From contig JAAWHU010000034.1 in NCBI GenBank assembly GCA_022796015.1, forward strand, positions 1 to 35,009: a stretch of DNA of 35,009 bases. The letters run 5' to 3'. The stretch is from Hungatella sp. (GTDB taxonomy: Bacteria > Bacillota > Clostridia > Lachnospirales > Lachnospiraceae). The notes beneath the pieces are model-generated. The model was not told the origin of the DNA. It ran no database searches and worked only from the letters and a program-made list of their open reading frames with translations. Made by a program: the position numbers and the translations under genes. Shown piece after piece: positions 16,066-25,700 of this stretch; within the stretch, counting starts at the first letter, position 1; every line of letters begins with the position of its first letter.

Positions 16066-16746
16066 ATGACCAGAAAAATTCTCTGCTACGGTGATTCCAA
16101 CACATGGGGGGTGATTCCCCGCTGGGAGACTACTTCTCTTCCATCAGAGCGCTATGATAAAAAGACACGCTGGACTCAGGTTATGGCTGCGGATTTAGGA
16201 CAGGAGTGGGAACTGATCGAGGAAGGGCTGGGAGGACGGACTACTATGTATCAGATTCCCGGCGAAGACTACCGCCGGGGAGACTGGTATCTGACTCCCT
16301 GTCTTTTAAGCCATCGGCCCCTGGACTGCATTGTTCTTATGCTTGGAAGCAATGACCTTCAGCCCCGGATGCATGAGCAGCCCTTTACCAGGGAGCAGAT
16401 GTATGCAGGTCCCCGGCGTCTTTTGGATCTGATCCTGGCACAGCCGCAGTGCGGAGTGGGAAATCAGCCTCCGAAGATTCTCCTTCTGGCTCCCACGCCT
16501 CTTAAGCTGCCCCAGGTTCCCCCCAGGGTGCCCGGCGCCATAGATGAGACAAGCGTTCATCTCTCCCATGAGTTTGCTTCTGTCTATGAGGAAATCGCCA
16601 AAGAATATGGCTGCGGATTTTTAGATGCAGGACTCTTTGCCTGCCCGGATGACTCTGATGGAGCTCATTTTACAAAAGAAAGCCATGTCCGGCTGGGACA
16701 TGGCGTGGCGGCGGCTGTAATAAGCATGGTAAAGCAGGAGTCATAA
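16066..16746 (+). CDS. SGNH/GDSL hydrolase (MsAcT-like arylesterase/acyltransferase)
   Basis: Cytosolic serine esterase of 226 residues. Block I is ILCYGDSNTWG with the nucleophile serine at 11, block II GLGGRTT, block III LMLGSNDLQ, and the Asp-His pair lies in DGAHFTKESH near the C-terminus. The pattern of conserved stretches (GDSxTWG, RW near 43, IEEGLxxRTT, MLGxND, DGxHFT) is very close to that recalled for the Mycobacterium smegmatis arylesterase/acyltransferase MsAcT. It could remove acetyl or other acyl groups from the compound handled by the divergent sugar locus. GTAGGG lies eight bases before the ATG. It is transcribed alone and ends before a strong hairpin. Confidence 0.9.
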   Translation: MTRKILCYGDSNTWGVIPRWETTSLPSERYDKKTRWTQVMAADLGQEWELIEEGLGGRTTMYQIPGEDYRRGDWYLTPCLLSHRPLDCIVLMLGSNDLQPRMHEQPFTREQMYAGPRRLLDLILAQPQCGVGNQPPKILLLAPTPLKLPQVPPRVPGAIDETSVHLSHEFASVYEEIAKEYGCGFLDAGLFACPDDSDGAHFTKESHVRLGHGVAAAVISMVKQES

Positions 16747-16770
16747 GGAACGAGAAGGCCCCGCCGAAAG

Positions 16771-16808
16771 GCCGCCTGCAGGGGAGCCCGGGGCTCCCCT
16801 GCAGAGGC
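16771..16808. terminator. Very stable GC-rich hairpin between convergent genes
   Basis: CTGCAGGGGAGCC (16776-16788) pairs perfectly with GGCTCCCCTGCAG (16792-16804) around a three-base loop, and GCC/GGC outside extends the stem. There is no U-tract on either strand, so it is not a classical terminator, but it separates the ends of the SGNH gene and the minus-strand gene at 16822. It may act as a transcription block or 3'-end stabiliser. Confidence 0.5.
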
Positions 16809-16821
16809 TGATTCCTGCCAA

Positions 16822-17868
16822 TTAATGTTCACTGTCCTGCCGGCGATACTTCATATTTAGAAAAGCCTGTCTGTCGCTCCGATACAGATACCCGTATTCC
16901 GGGTTGTTGCCTGTAAGGATATGGGGGTAAGAGGTGTACATGTTCATAACCTCCTCGCATTTTTTCGCAGAAGACATGGAGGCCCGCATTACGGCGCCAT
17001 CTACAAGATTAAAGTACACCAGGAAAGAGACGGTTCTCCCGGAACGTTCTCTCCCTGTATGGACCCACACAATGTCTTCATTGGCAAAAAGCAGTTCTTT
17101 TAATCCCGAGATAAATGTCCAGTCCTTTCCCACCCAGACAGTGCCTATGTTTTTTGCGGAGGCAAAGTCGTTTTCCAGCTGGCCCAGGGTTACCTGGGGA
17201 TGGGCGGCCAGGTAGCGGCCCACTCTCTTCTTTACCGGGTCCTTCATGGTCATAATGATGAAAAGCATGGCAAAGAATCCCATGGCAGCAGCCAGAATGC
17301 TCAGGCCATACACATTGCCCATGGTGTTGCCTCGGATTCTGCCGTCACTGATGTGATACACCACGCTCTCCACAGGAAGCTGGGCAGATTCCATGGTGTC
17401 TAAAAAGTAGTCAAGATCCTCCCCGGTCAGAATATCCAGAGATCCTTTCACCACCAGGCCTTCCCCCTGTATCTCGGTGTCATTCTCCAAAGCCTCATAA
17501 AATTCATCAGTCAGCTGATCCATCTCTTTGCATCTGTCTGCCGGAACCTGGATGGACATGAAGATTCCCCGGTTCTCATCCAGAACCACATAGGAAGAGC
17601 TCTCCTTCACGGTTCCTCTGCTCACGCCGTTTACCTTGGTAGTCTTGGTTGTCTCCAGATATTCTCCTAAAGGATAGTTCACCTGATAGGAAACATATTT
17701 CCCTTCCATGTCCTCCAGATTGTCCTCCGCCTCCAAGGCGACACTGCCCCTTAAGGCGCTTACAGCCGAAAGCCCTACTTTGGAAAACAAAAATCCGCTG
17801 ATTGCTCCGAATACCACCACAAAGAGAACAATGGACATCAGTTCCTTCATCTGTAATTTATTAATCAT
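16822..17868 (-). CDS. Hypothetical two-pass membrane protein, related to the next gene upstream
   Basis: Unrecognised protein of 348 residues. Hydrophobic segments lie at about 9-30 and 187-208. The part between them (31-186) should face outside and the last 140 residues, after KDPVKKR, should be cytosolic. The outer part contains EGKYVSYQVNYPLGEY and a VKGSLDILTGEDLDYFLDTM stretch that have counterparts in the protein encoded just upstream, so the two look like divergent copies. The frame is open to an ATG at 17892, but the ATG at 17868 follows AAGGG by seven bases and begins just before the first helix, so it is preferred. It is the last gene of the long rnc-smc-ftsY run; function unknown. 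Confidence 0.78.
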   Translation of the reverse strand: MINKLQMKELMSIVLFVVVFGAISGFLFSKVGLSAVSALRGSVALEAEDNLEDMEGKYVSYQVNYPLGEYLETTKTTKVNGVSRGTVKESSSYVVLDENRGIFMSIQVPADRCKEMDQLTDEFYEALENDTEIQGEGLVVKGSLDILTGEDLDYFLDTMESAQLPVESVVYHISDGRIRGNTMGNVYGLSILAAAMGFFAMLFIIMTMKDPVKKRVGRYLAAHPQVTLGQLENDFASAKNIGTVWVGKDWTFISGLKELLFANEDIVWVHTGRERSGRTVSFLVYFNLVDGAVMRASMSSAKKCEEVMNMYTSYPHILTGNNPEYGYLYRSDRQAFLNMKYRRQDSEH

Positions 17869-17900
17869 GATTTTACCCTTCCCCTCCGGCATTTTCCTGC

Positions 17901-19229
17901 CTACACCGCCGTAATCTCTATGGAGTCTCCAAGATTCTTTTTAATCTGGGCAATAAGGAATCCCAGGGTATCCTCCCCGTCAAACCCCAGCTCATAATCA
18001 CACCCTTTTTTCTTGGCGGAATCCTTAAAGTAGATTCTTGCCACATAAGTGGTATAGGTGATCCGCACTTTTCCGGTGTAATACTGACCTGTCTCCGTGG
18101 CAGTCTCCACCCTTGCCACCCGGTTCGAGTCTACAAGCCTTACTCCTCCAAGGCTGTGGAACACGATCCAGTACCGTTTCCCCACTGCCACCCAGCTCAT
18201 GTTCTGGCTGCTCCGCTCTCTGTAAGACTTATCCTTTGCCCCCTCCAGAATATCTGCCGCCATCTCCTCCTGGTCGTCCTTTGACGGCAGAGCCTTACCA
18301 ATCTGTTTGCGGAAGCTTTTTAAGATCTTATCTGTATTGAGGCTGAATTTCAGGGACATCCACTGCACCCACAAGAGCAGATCTCCCATGAGAAGCCCTA
18401 CGGGAAGATGGATGGTCATGATAGTAGTCAAAGAAGCCTTTACAAAAAATCCCAAAGCCACAGGGATGACGGCTCCCAAAAGCATTCCCCCAATCACCGT
18501 CTTTGTGCCCTTTTTCTTCAGGTAATCATGCCAGGGGCTCAGCCAGAGCTTCTGGAGGGCAAGAAGCTGATCCATCTTGGAGCCGGAAAAATCTTTCTCC
18601 AGAATCGCCCGTTCATCCTCCTTCCCCTCCTTCTTCTTCAAGAACCCCTTAAGAGCTATTAGGAATATCATCAGATTGACAGCTGCCGTTATGATGCAGA
18701 ACCAAAGGTTGACAGCTCCCAGGCCCTGAATCTTTTTATGCTCTATGGAGTACCATCTGTCCTGAGAAAATGCAATCAGATCCATCTCCCTTGTGGTTTT
18801 GGAATCGCTGCCTGTAAGAATATTCAAAAGCTTCTCCACCTGGGCGTCATCCAAAGCCACGACAGTCCCCCTCACCGTCACAGGCGTGACCTTTGAACCG
18901 TTGTTGGCCTTGTACAAAAGATTGCCGATCCTGCTGTGATCACTGTCAGAGGTGATCACATTTAAAAATTCCTGGCGCTCCTCATCATATATAATATATC
19001 CCCATCTGGAGATTCGGTCCTGATCCCCGGAATAGTACTCTGCTCCATAGGAAGCCACAGGCCAGGCTGCCTCATAGGCCCCATATTTCCCTTCATACTC
19101 CCCAAAGGAGCCTGTCATCGGCACAGGGCCGGACTGCATCTGTATAAAAGGGCCGCCTGCCAAAACCAGGAAAAACACCACTGCCGCAAGGGACAGGGCC
19201 ATGAGCCCCACATAATATCCTTTCTTCAT
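17901..19229 (-). CDS. Hypothetical four-pass membrane protein
   Basis: Unrecognised protein of 442 residues. Hydrophobic segments are seen at about 5-25, 171-196, 243-264 and 268-290. Residues 26-170 should be outside and the C-terminal 150 residues cytosolic. The outer domain (EGKYGAYEAAWPVASY, VRGTVVALDDAQVEKLLNIL) and the cytosolic beta-rich domain (WVAVGKRYWIVF, FKDSAKKK) parallel the smaller downstream protein. The start at 19229 is eight bases after AAGGAGG, which itself overlaps the stop codon of the CLC gene; the frame is open 30 codons further but inside that gene. The 13-base gap points to joint expression with the transporter. No enzymatic motif is visible. Confidence 0.78.
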   Translation of the reverse strand: MKKGYYVGLMALSLAAVVFFLVLAGGPFIQMQSGPVPMTGSFGEYEGKYGAYEAAWPVASYGAEYYSGDQDRISRWGYIIYDEERQEFLNVITSDSDHSRIGNLLYKANNGSKVTPVTVRGTVVALDDAQVEKLLNILTGSDSKTTREMDLIAFSQDRWYSIEHKKIQGLGAVNLWFCIITAAVNLMIFLIALKGFLKKKEGKEDERAILEKDFSGSKMDQLLALQKLWLSPWHDYLKKKGTKTVIGGMLLGAVIPVALGFFVKASLTTIMTIHLPVGLLMGDLLLWVQWMSLKFSLNTDKILKSFRKQIGKALPSKDDQEEMAADILEGAKDKSYRERSSQNMSWVAVGKRYWIVFHSLGGVRLVDSNRVARVETATETGQYYTGKVRITYTTYVARIYFKDSAKKKGCDYELGFDGEDTLGFLIAQIKKNLGDSIEITAV

Positions 19230-19242
19230 ACTTTGTACCTCC

Positions 19243-20499
19243 TTATTCATTTGCTTTTCTGTTGATAAGCTCTGTTCTGATCTTGGAATATACAAACTTC
19301 TGACTTCCGTACAGCCCATAGTATCCTGACAGGGTAAAGCTCACCCCGATGGCCAGGACAAAATAGGGCATCGCTTCAAATCCAAACATCTCAAAGGCAA
19401 TAAGAATGCTGGAGATGGGACAGTTGGTAACACCTACAAAAAGGGCGGCCATGCTGCAGGCGGCACACAACGAGGGAGAAAACTTAAGAAGGGTTCCCAC
19501 AACACATCCGAAGGTGGCTCCCACACATAAAGTGGGGACGATCTCCCCTCCCTTGTACCCGGCTCCTAAGGTCACTGCCGTAAAGAGCATTTTCAGCAGA
19601 AACGCCTCATATCTTACATGTCCCTCCACTGCCTCCTCAATAAGCCCCATACTGCTTCCGTTGTAATCCCTGTTTCCCACAAGAAACGTGAGAAGCATGA
19701 GAAGGACAGAGGCCCCGAGAATCCGTATGTACGGGTTTTTAAAAAACCGGCGGTACCAATGCTCTGACTGGTGAAGGACCAGGCAGAACAGAATACTGAT
19801 GATAGCGCAGAGTCCTCCTACGCAGACAATGATTACTGCCGGGACGATTCCGAATTCCGGAATCTCCACAATGGTGAAATGCTCCCCTGAAAGCCCCATG
19901 GCGCCGGCCACTCCGGCTCCTATAAAGGAGGCAAACAGACAGGGCACCATGGCCGCATAGTACATGACTCCGATGCTTACCACCTCCATAGAGAAGATCC
20001 CTGCTGCCAGGGGGGTGCCGAACAGCGCCCCAAAGCAGGCACTCATGCCGCACATCACCGCCACCTTCTCATCCTTTTCATCCAGGCGCATCACCTTTCC
20101 TGCCAGGCTTCCAAGGCTTCCGCCCAGCTGCAGGGCCGCTCCCTCCCGGCCTGCCGAACCTCCTGTCAGGTGGGTCAGAACCGTGCTGACAAAAATCAAA
20201 GGCCCTGTGGACAAGGAAATCGGTTCCCCGGAGGAGATGGCCTCCAGAACCATGTTGGTTCCTTTATTCCGCTCCTGGCCTGCCGCATGATACAACCCTA
20301 TAATCAGGACGCCGGAAACCGGAAGAAGGTACAAAAGCCAGGGGTATGTCTGAAAACATGCGGCCGCAAGACGGATGGCGCGGCCGAAGATTCCGCCTGT
20401 AAGCCCCCCTAGGATTCCCACTACAGTTGAAATCAGAGTCCATTTCACAAAATAATCTACCTGGGCTCCAAAAGGTACTTTTGCCTTTAATTGTTCCAT
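19243..20499 (-). CDS. CLC-family anion transporter, probable fluoride/proton antiporter type
   Basis: Membrane transporter of 418 residues, the short form without CBS domains. The signature GGSAGREGAALQLGGSLGS begins near 113 with the gating glutamate at E119. The usual chloride motif GSGIP is replaced by KGTNMVLEA with a methionine at 83, and the GREGP motif reads GREGA. Short length, a methionine in the anion site and an external glutamate near residue 118 are features I recall for CLC-F fluoride/proton antiporters, so fluoride export is more likely than chloride transport; this is inferred from motif memory. GGEIVPTLCVGATFG is the late GxFxP-like motif. It starts 24 bases after the threonine deaminase stop. 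No fluoride riboswitch is seen in that gap. Confidence 0.85.
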   Translation of the reverse strand: MEQLKAKVPFGAQVDYFVKWTLISTVVGILGGLTGGIFGRAIRLAAACFQTYPWLLYLLPVSGVLIIGLYHAAGQERNKGTNMVLEAISSGEPISLSTGPLIFVSTVLTHLTGGSAGREGAALQLGGSLGSLAGKVMRLDEKDEKVAVMCGMSACFGALFGTPLAAGIFSMEVVSIGVMYYAAMVPCLFASFIGAGVAGAMGLSGEHFTIVEIPEFGIVPAVIIVCVGGLCAIISILFCLVLHQSEHWYRRFFKNPYIRILGASVLLMLLTFLVGNRDYNGSSMGLIEEAVEGHVRYEAFLLKMLFTAVTLGAGYKGGEIVPTLCVGATFGCVVGTLLKFSPSLCAACSMAALFVGVTNCPISSILIAFEMFGFEAMPYFVLAIGVSFTLSGYYGLYGSQKFVYSKIRTELINRKANE

Positions 20500-20523
20500 C
20501 TCTTTCTTGCTCCCCGGGCCTTC

Positions 20524-21747
20524 CTACTCTGTATAAGTCCCTTTTGCCTTCACCAGCTTTGGGCGGTATCCGGCTTCATTTAATGCTCTGACTATGATGT
20601 TCTTATGTTCTGTTCCAAAGGCTTCTATGGTGATCCGCAGCTCCACCGCCGCATTGCGGTTGATACTGATGAACTGGTTGTGCTCCAGCTTGATTACATT
20701 GCCCTTTTCCTCTGCCAGCAGGGCGGACACCTTGGCCAGCTCTCCCGGCTTGTCCGGAAGCAGGACAGACACCGTAAAGACTCTGTCTCTCTGAACCAGG
20801 CCGTGCTGAACCACAGAGGCCATGGTGATCACATCCATGTTGCCGCCGCTTAAAACGGACACGATTTTTTTCTTCTGTACATTCAGGTGCTTTAGGGCAG
20901 CCACCGTGAGAAGCCCGGAATTTTCCACGATCATCTTGTGGTTCTCCACCATATCAAGGAAGGTCACAATAAGCTCGCTGTCCTCCACGGCAATGATGTC
21001 ATCCACATTTTCCTGAATATACGGGAAGATCAGATCCCCGGGACACCTTACTGCCGTGCCGTCGGCGATGGTGTCGGCGCTCTTTAACTCCACCACATGG
21101 CCTGCCTTTAAAGATTCCTGCATACAGTTGGCTCCCGCCGGCTCCACGCCTATGACCTTAATCTTAGGGTTGAGCAGCTTTGCCAGGGTGGAGATGCCGG
21201 CGCACAGCCCGCCTCCGCCTATGGGCACCAGAATATAATCCACTGTAGGCAGCTCCTTGATGATCTCCATGGCTATGGTTCCCTGGCCCGTGGCTACTGC
21301 CAGATCATTAAAGGGATGGACAAAGGTCATGCCCTTCTCCTGGGCCAGCCTGACGGCATAGGCACATGCCTCGTCGAATCCGTCCCCCTCCAGAATCACC
21401 TCGGCCCCGTAATTCCTGGTACGGTTTACCTTGATGAGGGGCGTGGTGGTGGGCATGACAATGGTGGATGGAATGCCTGCCAGCTTGGCGGCGTAGGCAA
21501 CGCCCTGAGCGTGGTTTCCTGCCGATGCGGCAATCAGCCCCCGCTTTTTCTCCTCTTCCGTCAGGGTATTGATCTTGTAATAGGCTCCCCTTACCTTGTA
21601 GGCTCCTGTATACTGCATATTTTCCGGCTTAAAGTACACTTTGTTGCCTGTCTGCTCAGAAAAATATTCGCTGTATACCAATTTTGTCTCCTGGGTCACC
21701 CTGCTGACCGCCTCCGCCGCTTCCTCAAAACTCTCTAATGTCATCAT
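20524..21747 (-). CDS. ilvA: Threonine ammonia-lyase (PLP, with ACT domain)
   Basis: Deaminates threonine to 2-oxobutyrate and ammonia, feeding isoleucine synthesis or, in fermenters, propionate and energy formation. The 407-residue product has the PLP lysine K51 in YTGAYKVRGA, the serine/asparagine loop ASAGNHAQG (74-82) and the phosphate-binding GGGGLCAG (177-184). A single ACT domain (about 326-405) starts at VFTVSVLLPDKPGELAKV. This is the medium-length form, between the biosynthetic two-domain and the short catabolic enzymes, so ilvA or tdcB would both be defensible. Two ATGs (21747, 21744) are possible; GAGAGG lies nine bases before the first. The start is only four bases after the ftsY stop. 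Confidence 0.93.
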   Translation of the reverse strand: MMTLESFEEAAEAVSRVTQETKLVYSEYFSEQTGNKVYFKPENMQYTGAYKVRGAYYKINTLTEEEKKRGLIAASAGNHAQGVAYAAKLAGIPSTIVMPTTTPLIKVNRTRNYGAEVILEGDGFDEACAYAVRLAQEKGMTFVHPFNDLAVATGQGTIAMEIIKELPTVDYILVPIGGGGLCAGISTLAKLLNPKIKVIGVEPAGANCMQESLKAGHVVELKSADTIADGTAVRCPGDLIFPYIQENVDDIIAVEDSELIVTFLDMVENHKMIVENSGLLTVAALKHLNVQKKKIVSVLSGGNMDVITMASVVQHGLVQRDRVFTVSVLLPDKPGELAKVSALLAEEKGNVIKLEHNQFISINRNAAVELRITIEAFGTEHKNIIVRALNEAGYRPKLVKAKGTYTE

Positions 21748-21751
21748 CTTC

Positions 21752-22696
21752 TTAGTCCTCTCCTCTTTCCGTTATATTGAACAGAGCGTTAATAAACTGG
21801 TCTGCATGAAACTTCTGTAAGTCGTCAATCTGTTCTCCGATTCCGATATATTTCACCGGGATTCCAAGCTCCGACTGGATCGCCACGGCAATTCCTCCCT
21901 TTGCCGTGCCGTCAAGCTTAGTCAGAATGATTCCCGTCACATTGGCGGCCTCCATAAACTGTCTTGCCTGAGAAAGGGCATTCTGTCCCGTGGTGCCGTC
22001 AAGGACTACAAGGGTCTCCCTGTAGGCCTCGGGATACTCTTTGTCAATAATGCGGTTGATCTTCTTTAGCTCCTCCATAAGGTTTTTCTTATTATGGAGC
22101 CTTCCGGCCGTGTCGCAGATGAGCACGTCTGCATTCCGTGACTTTGCCGCGGCGATGGCATCAAAGATTACTGCCGCCGGGTCAGAGCCCTCCTGCTGGG
22201 CGATGATCTCCACGCCTGCCCGGTTGGACCACTCCGTCAGCTGGTCAATGGCCGCTGCCCGGAAGGTGTCTGCCGCCGCCATAATCACTTTCTTGCCGCT
22301 GTCCTTTAACTGTCCGGCCAGCTTCCCCACGGAGGTGGTCTTTCCCACGCCGTTGACGCCGATTACCAGGATCACGGACTTCCGATTCTCAAACTCATAT
22401 GCATTTTCCCCAAGATCCATCTGCTGCTTCATGGTGTCCATGAGAATGGCCTTGCACTCGGCAGGCTCCTTAATATGCTGGTCCTTCACCTTCTGGCGGA
22501 GATTCTCCACAATAGACATGGTGGTCTGGATTCCAAGGTCTCCCATAATCAGAGTCTCCTCGATCTCCTCGAAAAAATCATCGTCAATGGCCGAGAAACC
22601 GCTGAATATGGAGTCAATCCCCGACACAATGTTGTTCCTGGTCTTGGCAAGTCCCTCCACCAGCCTTCCGAAAAATCCTTTTTTGCCTTCTGCCAT
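21752..22696 (-). CDS. ftsY: Signal recognition particle receptor FtsY
   Basis: Membrane-targeting GTPase that docks SRP-bound ribosomes at the SecYEG channel. The 314-residue protein has a helical N domain (about 1-100) and a G domain with GVNGVGKTT (113-121), DTFRAAA (143-149), DTAGR (195-199) and [10 protein letters not shown] (259-268). The long acidic A domain of the E. coli protein is missing, as is normal in Gram-positive bacteria; a short amphipathic start [14 protein letters not shown] probably binds lipid. AGGAGG lies eight bases before the ATG. It is 15 bases downstream of smc and four upstream of ilvA. Confidence 0.98.
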   Translation of the reverse strand: MAEGKKGFFGRLVEGLAKTRNNIVSGIDSIFSGFSAIDDDFFEEIEETLIMGDLGIQTTMSIVENLRQKVKDQHIKEPAECKAILMDTMKQQMDLGENAYEFENRKSVILVIGVNGVGKTTSVGKLAGQLKDSGKKVIMAAADTFRAAAIDQLTEWSNRAGVEIIAQQEGSDPAAVIFDAIAAAKSRNADVLICDTAGRLHNKKNLMEELKKINRIIDKEYPEAYRETLVVLDGTTGQNALSQARQFMEAANVTGIILTKLDGTAKGGIAVAIQSELGIPVKYIGIGEQIDDLQKFHADQFINALFNITERGED

Positions 22697-22711
22697 AACT
22701 GCTTCCTCCTC

Positions 22712-25700
22712 TTAACCTTCCAAACTGCCCTCTATGAGATTCACAGAAACCAGGGTAGATACCCCCTTTTCCTGCATGGTAATACCGTAAAGCCTGTCTG
22801 CCGACACCATGGTGCCTCTTCTGTGGGTGATCACAATAAACTGGGTGTTCTTTGTCAGCTTGTGGAGATATCCTGCAAACCGGTCCACATTGGAATCATC
22901 AAGAGCCGCCTCGATCTCGTCTAAGAGACAGAAGGGAGATGGCTTCAGATTCTGGATTGCAAACAGAAGGGCAATGGCTGTCAGCGCCTTCTCCCCGCCG
23001 GAAAGCTGCATCATGTTCTGAAGCTTCTTCCCCGGAGGCTGAGAGATAATCTGAATGCCGGCTTCCAGGATATCCTCCCCCTCCACCAGCTCTAAAGCCC
23101 CGTGTCCGCCGCCGAACAATTCCTTAAATACCTGGTCAAATTCCCGGCGTATCTCCTTAAACTTTTCCTCAAACTGCCGCCTCATGCCCGTGTCCAGCTC
23201 CTCGATAATCTTGAGAAGCGTCTCCTCCGCCTTCACCAGATCTTCATGCTGGGTCTTCATAAACTCGTACCGCTCAGACACCTCTTTATAGTCCTCTATG
23301 GCATTGACATTGACGTTGCCGAGGCCCCTGATGGCGCCTTTTAACTGCTCTGTCTGCTTCTTCATCTCGGAAAGAGAGTTCCACTCCGGCTTCCGCAGAG
23401 CCATGGCTGTAGTAAGGGTCAGCTCATACTCGCTCCACATATACTCCACATGGTGTTCCAACCGCTCCTCCATCTTTTCCTTCTGACTCTGGAGGCGGAA
23501 CAGCTCCTTATCCAGGCGGCCCTGACGGCCTGCCAGCTCTTCCCGCTTGTCAAACAGCTGTTTTTGTTCTTTTGATTTCTCTTCTCTGGCAGAGGCATAC
23601 CTTACGGCCTCCTCCTCCGCCTGGGCCGCTCTGTCAAGGGCCTCTGCAATCAGACCCTTCAGCCTCTCGATCTCCTGATTCTTCTGGTCAATGGCCTGGC
23701 GGCTTACGTCCCTGCTTCCGTCCAGACCGGCCTTTTCTTCCTCCAGCTTCTCCAGCTCCCCGCGGACACGCCTCACATTCTCCTGGATGAACTGATACTG
23801 CTGCATCAGATTGGCTCCCGCCAGCTGCACTTCCGAGAGGTTTCCGGCAAGGGCCTCTCTCTCCCGTCTGGATTCCTCCAGCGTCAGAGTCATCTCTTCC
23901 GCTTTTTTTCCTTCCAGGCTGCTCTGGGATTCCAGGTTCATAACTCCCCGGGCCAGTTCTCTCTGGTTCTCCTCGATTTCCCGGATCTGTTCCTCCAGAT
24001 GCCTGTTCTCCAGAACCATATCCTGGGAGGATTCTGCAATCTCCTGGATCTTGTCGTCCAGCTGAGCTAAGTTCATCTCCATGGTATTCTGAACCAGATA
24101 TGCCTTCTGGCGCTGTTCCTTTAACTGCTCCAGCTCCTCCCTCTGCTCTCTCAAAAGCTCCTCCTGCATGGACAGCTCCTCCTGGAGCTTTTCCGCCGCC
24201 GCCAAAGCCTTTTTACAGCGGTTCTCCAGCTCCTCGATCTCCCTCTTTCTGCCCAGGAGATTGCTGGTATTTTTAAACGCGCCGCCGGTCATGGAGCCGC
24301 CGGCACTTAAGAGTTCTCCATCCAGGGTCACAATCCTTAAGGAATACTGGTATTTCCTTGACAGGGCGATGGCATGGTCAATATGATCCACCACCACCAC
24401 CCGTCCCAGAAGATATCTCACCAGGCCTTCATACACCTGATCCGCCTGGACAAGGCTGCTTGCAAGGCCTAAGACTCCCGGCTCCGTAAGGGCCTTATCC
24501 TGGGTAAAGCCTCCCTTCACCCCCACGCTGGTGAGAGGGAGGAAGGTGGCTCTTCCGTATTTGTTCTTTTTCAGATATTCGATGAGCTGCTTGGCCGTAG
24601 TCTCGGAGTCTGTCACAATATTCTGGATGCTGCCTCCAAGGGCCGTCTCAATAGCCATCTCATACTCCTTCTGAGTGGTGATAATGTCGGCCACCACCCC
24701 GTGGATTCCCCTGACCCGGCTTCTCACCTCCATGACCCGCCTAATGCTGTTGCCGTATCCGTCATACCGCTCCGCTAAGTTCTTTAGGGATTCCAGCTTG
24801 GTATCGTCGGCCCGGTACTCCTGCTGCTTTAAGTTCAGATTCCTGGTGAGCCTGCTTACCTCGGACTCCAGTTCCCCGATCCTTCCCGTGGAGGAGTCCT
24901 GGGCCTCTGCCAGAGCCTTCAGCCGGTCCTTTACCTCCTCCAGCTTCTTTATCTCCTCTTTCTTCTGCTCCTCCTGAACCGATTCATCGCTTTTTGATTT
25001 GAGAAGCTTCTGAACCACCTCGGAGCGCCGCACCTGGACCTGCTCCAGCATGGCCTCATACCGCTGCTGCCTGGCGGCCAGAGAAGCCTTTTCATTCATG
25101 GTAAGAATCATCTGGCTCTTTGCATTCTCGATTTTCTGGTCAAGGAGCATGATCTTCTCGTCCGCCTGGCGCAGCGCCTCCTGGGCAGCCTCCTGCTCTT
25201 TTTTTCCTTCCTTCACCTGAGAGGAAACACGGCTGTTGTCCTCCTCGTACTCCTTAAGCCGGCTGGTTCTCTCCTCCATCTCCCGGCTTATGGCATCCAT
25301 CCTGGCGCGGATGTGCTCGGCGTTCATGTTCTCCGTATTAATCTGTTCTAACAGTACATTGATCTGGCCATCCAGGCTGCCCTTTAAAAGATTGGCCTGG
25401 CCTGCCTGATCCCGGCTTTCCTCCGCCTTTTCTCCCAGCTCCTTTAATGCCAGGTCCAGCTCTTCATAGGTGACGCGTATCTGATCCGCCGCCGCCTTGG
25501 TCTCCTCCAGATCCTCTGACACCACCCGGGTGTCTGCTTCTATCTCCTTCAGCTGGGCCTTTATGCCCTCGCTCTCTTTTAAAAAGACATTGACCTCATA
25601 GGACTTCAGTTCTTCTTTTAACCGCAGATATTCTCTCGCAGTCTCCGACTGTTTTGCCAGAGGCCCCACTCTTTTTTCCAGCTCCGAAAGAATATCGTTT

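Noticed and set aside
22041..22715. 224-codon plus-strand frame opposite ftsY
   Set aside because: Antisense to the conserved GTPase domain and without a translation signal.
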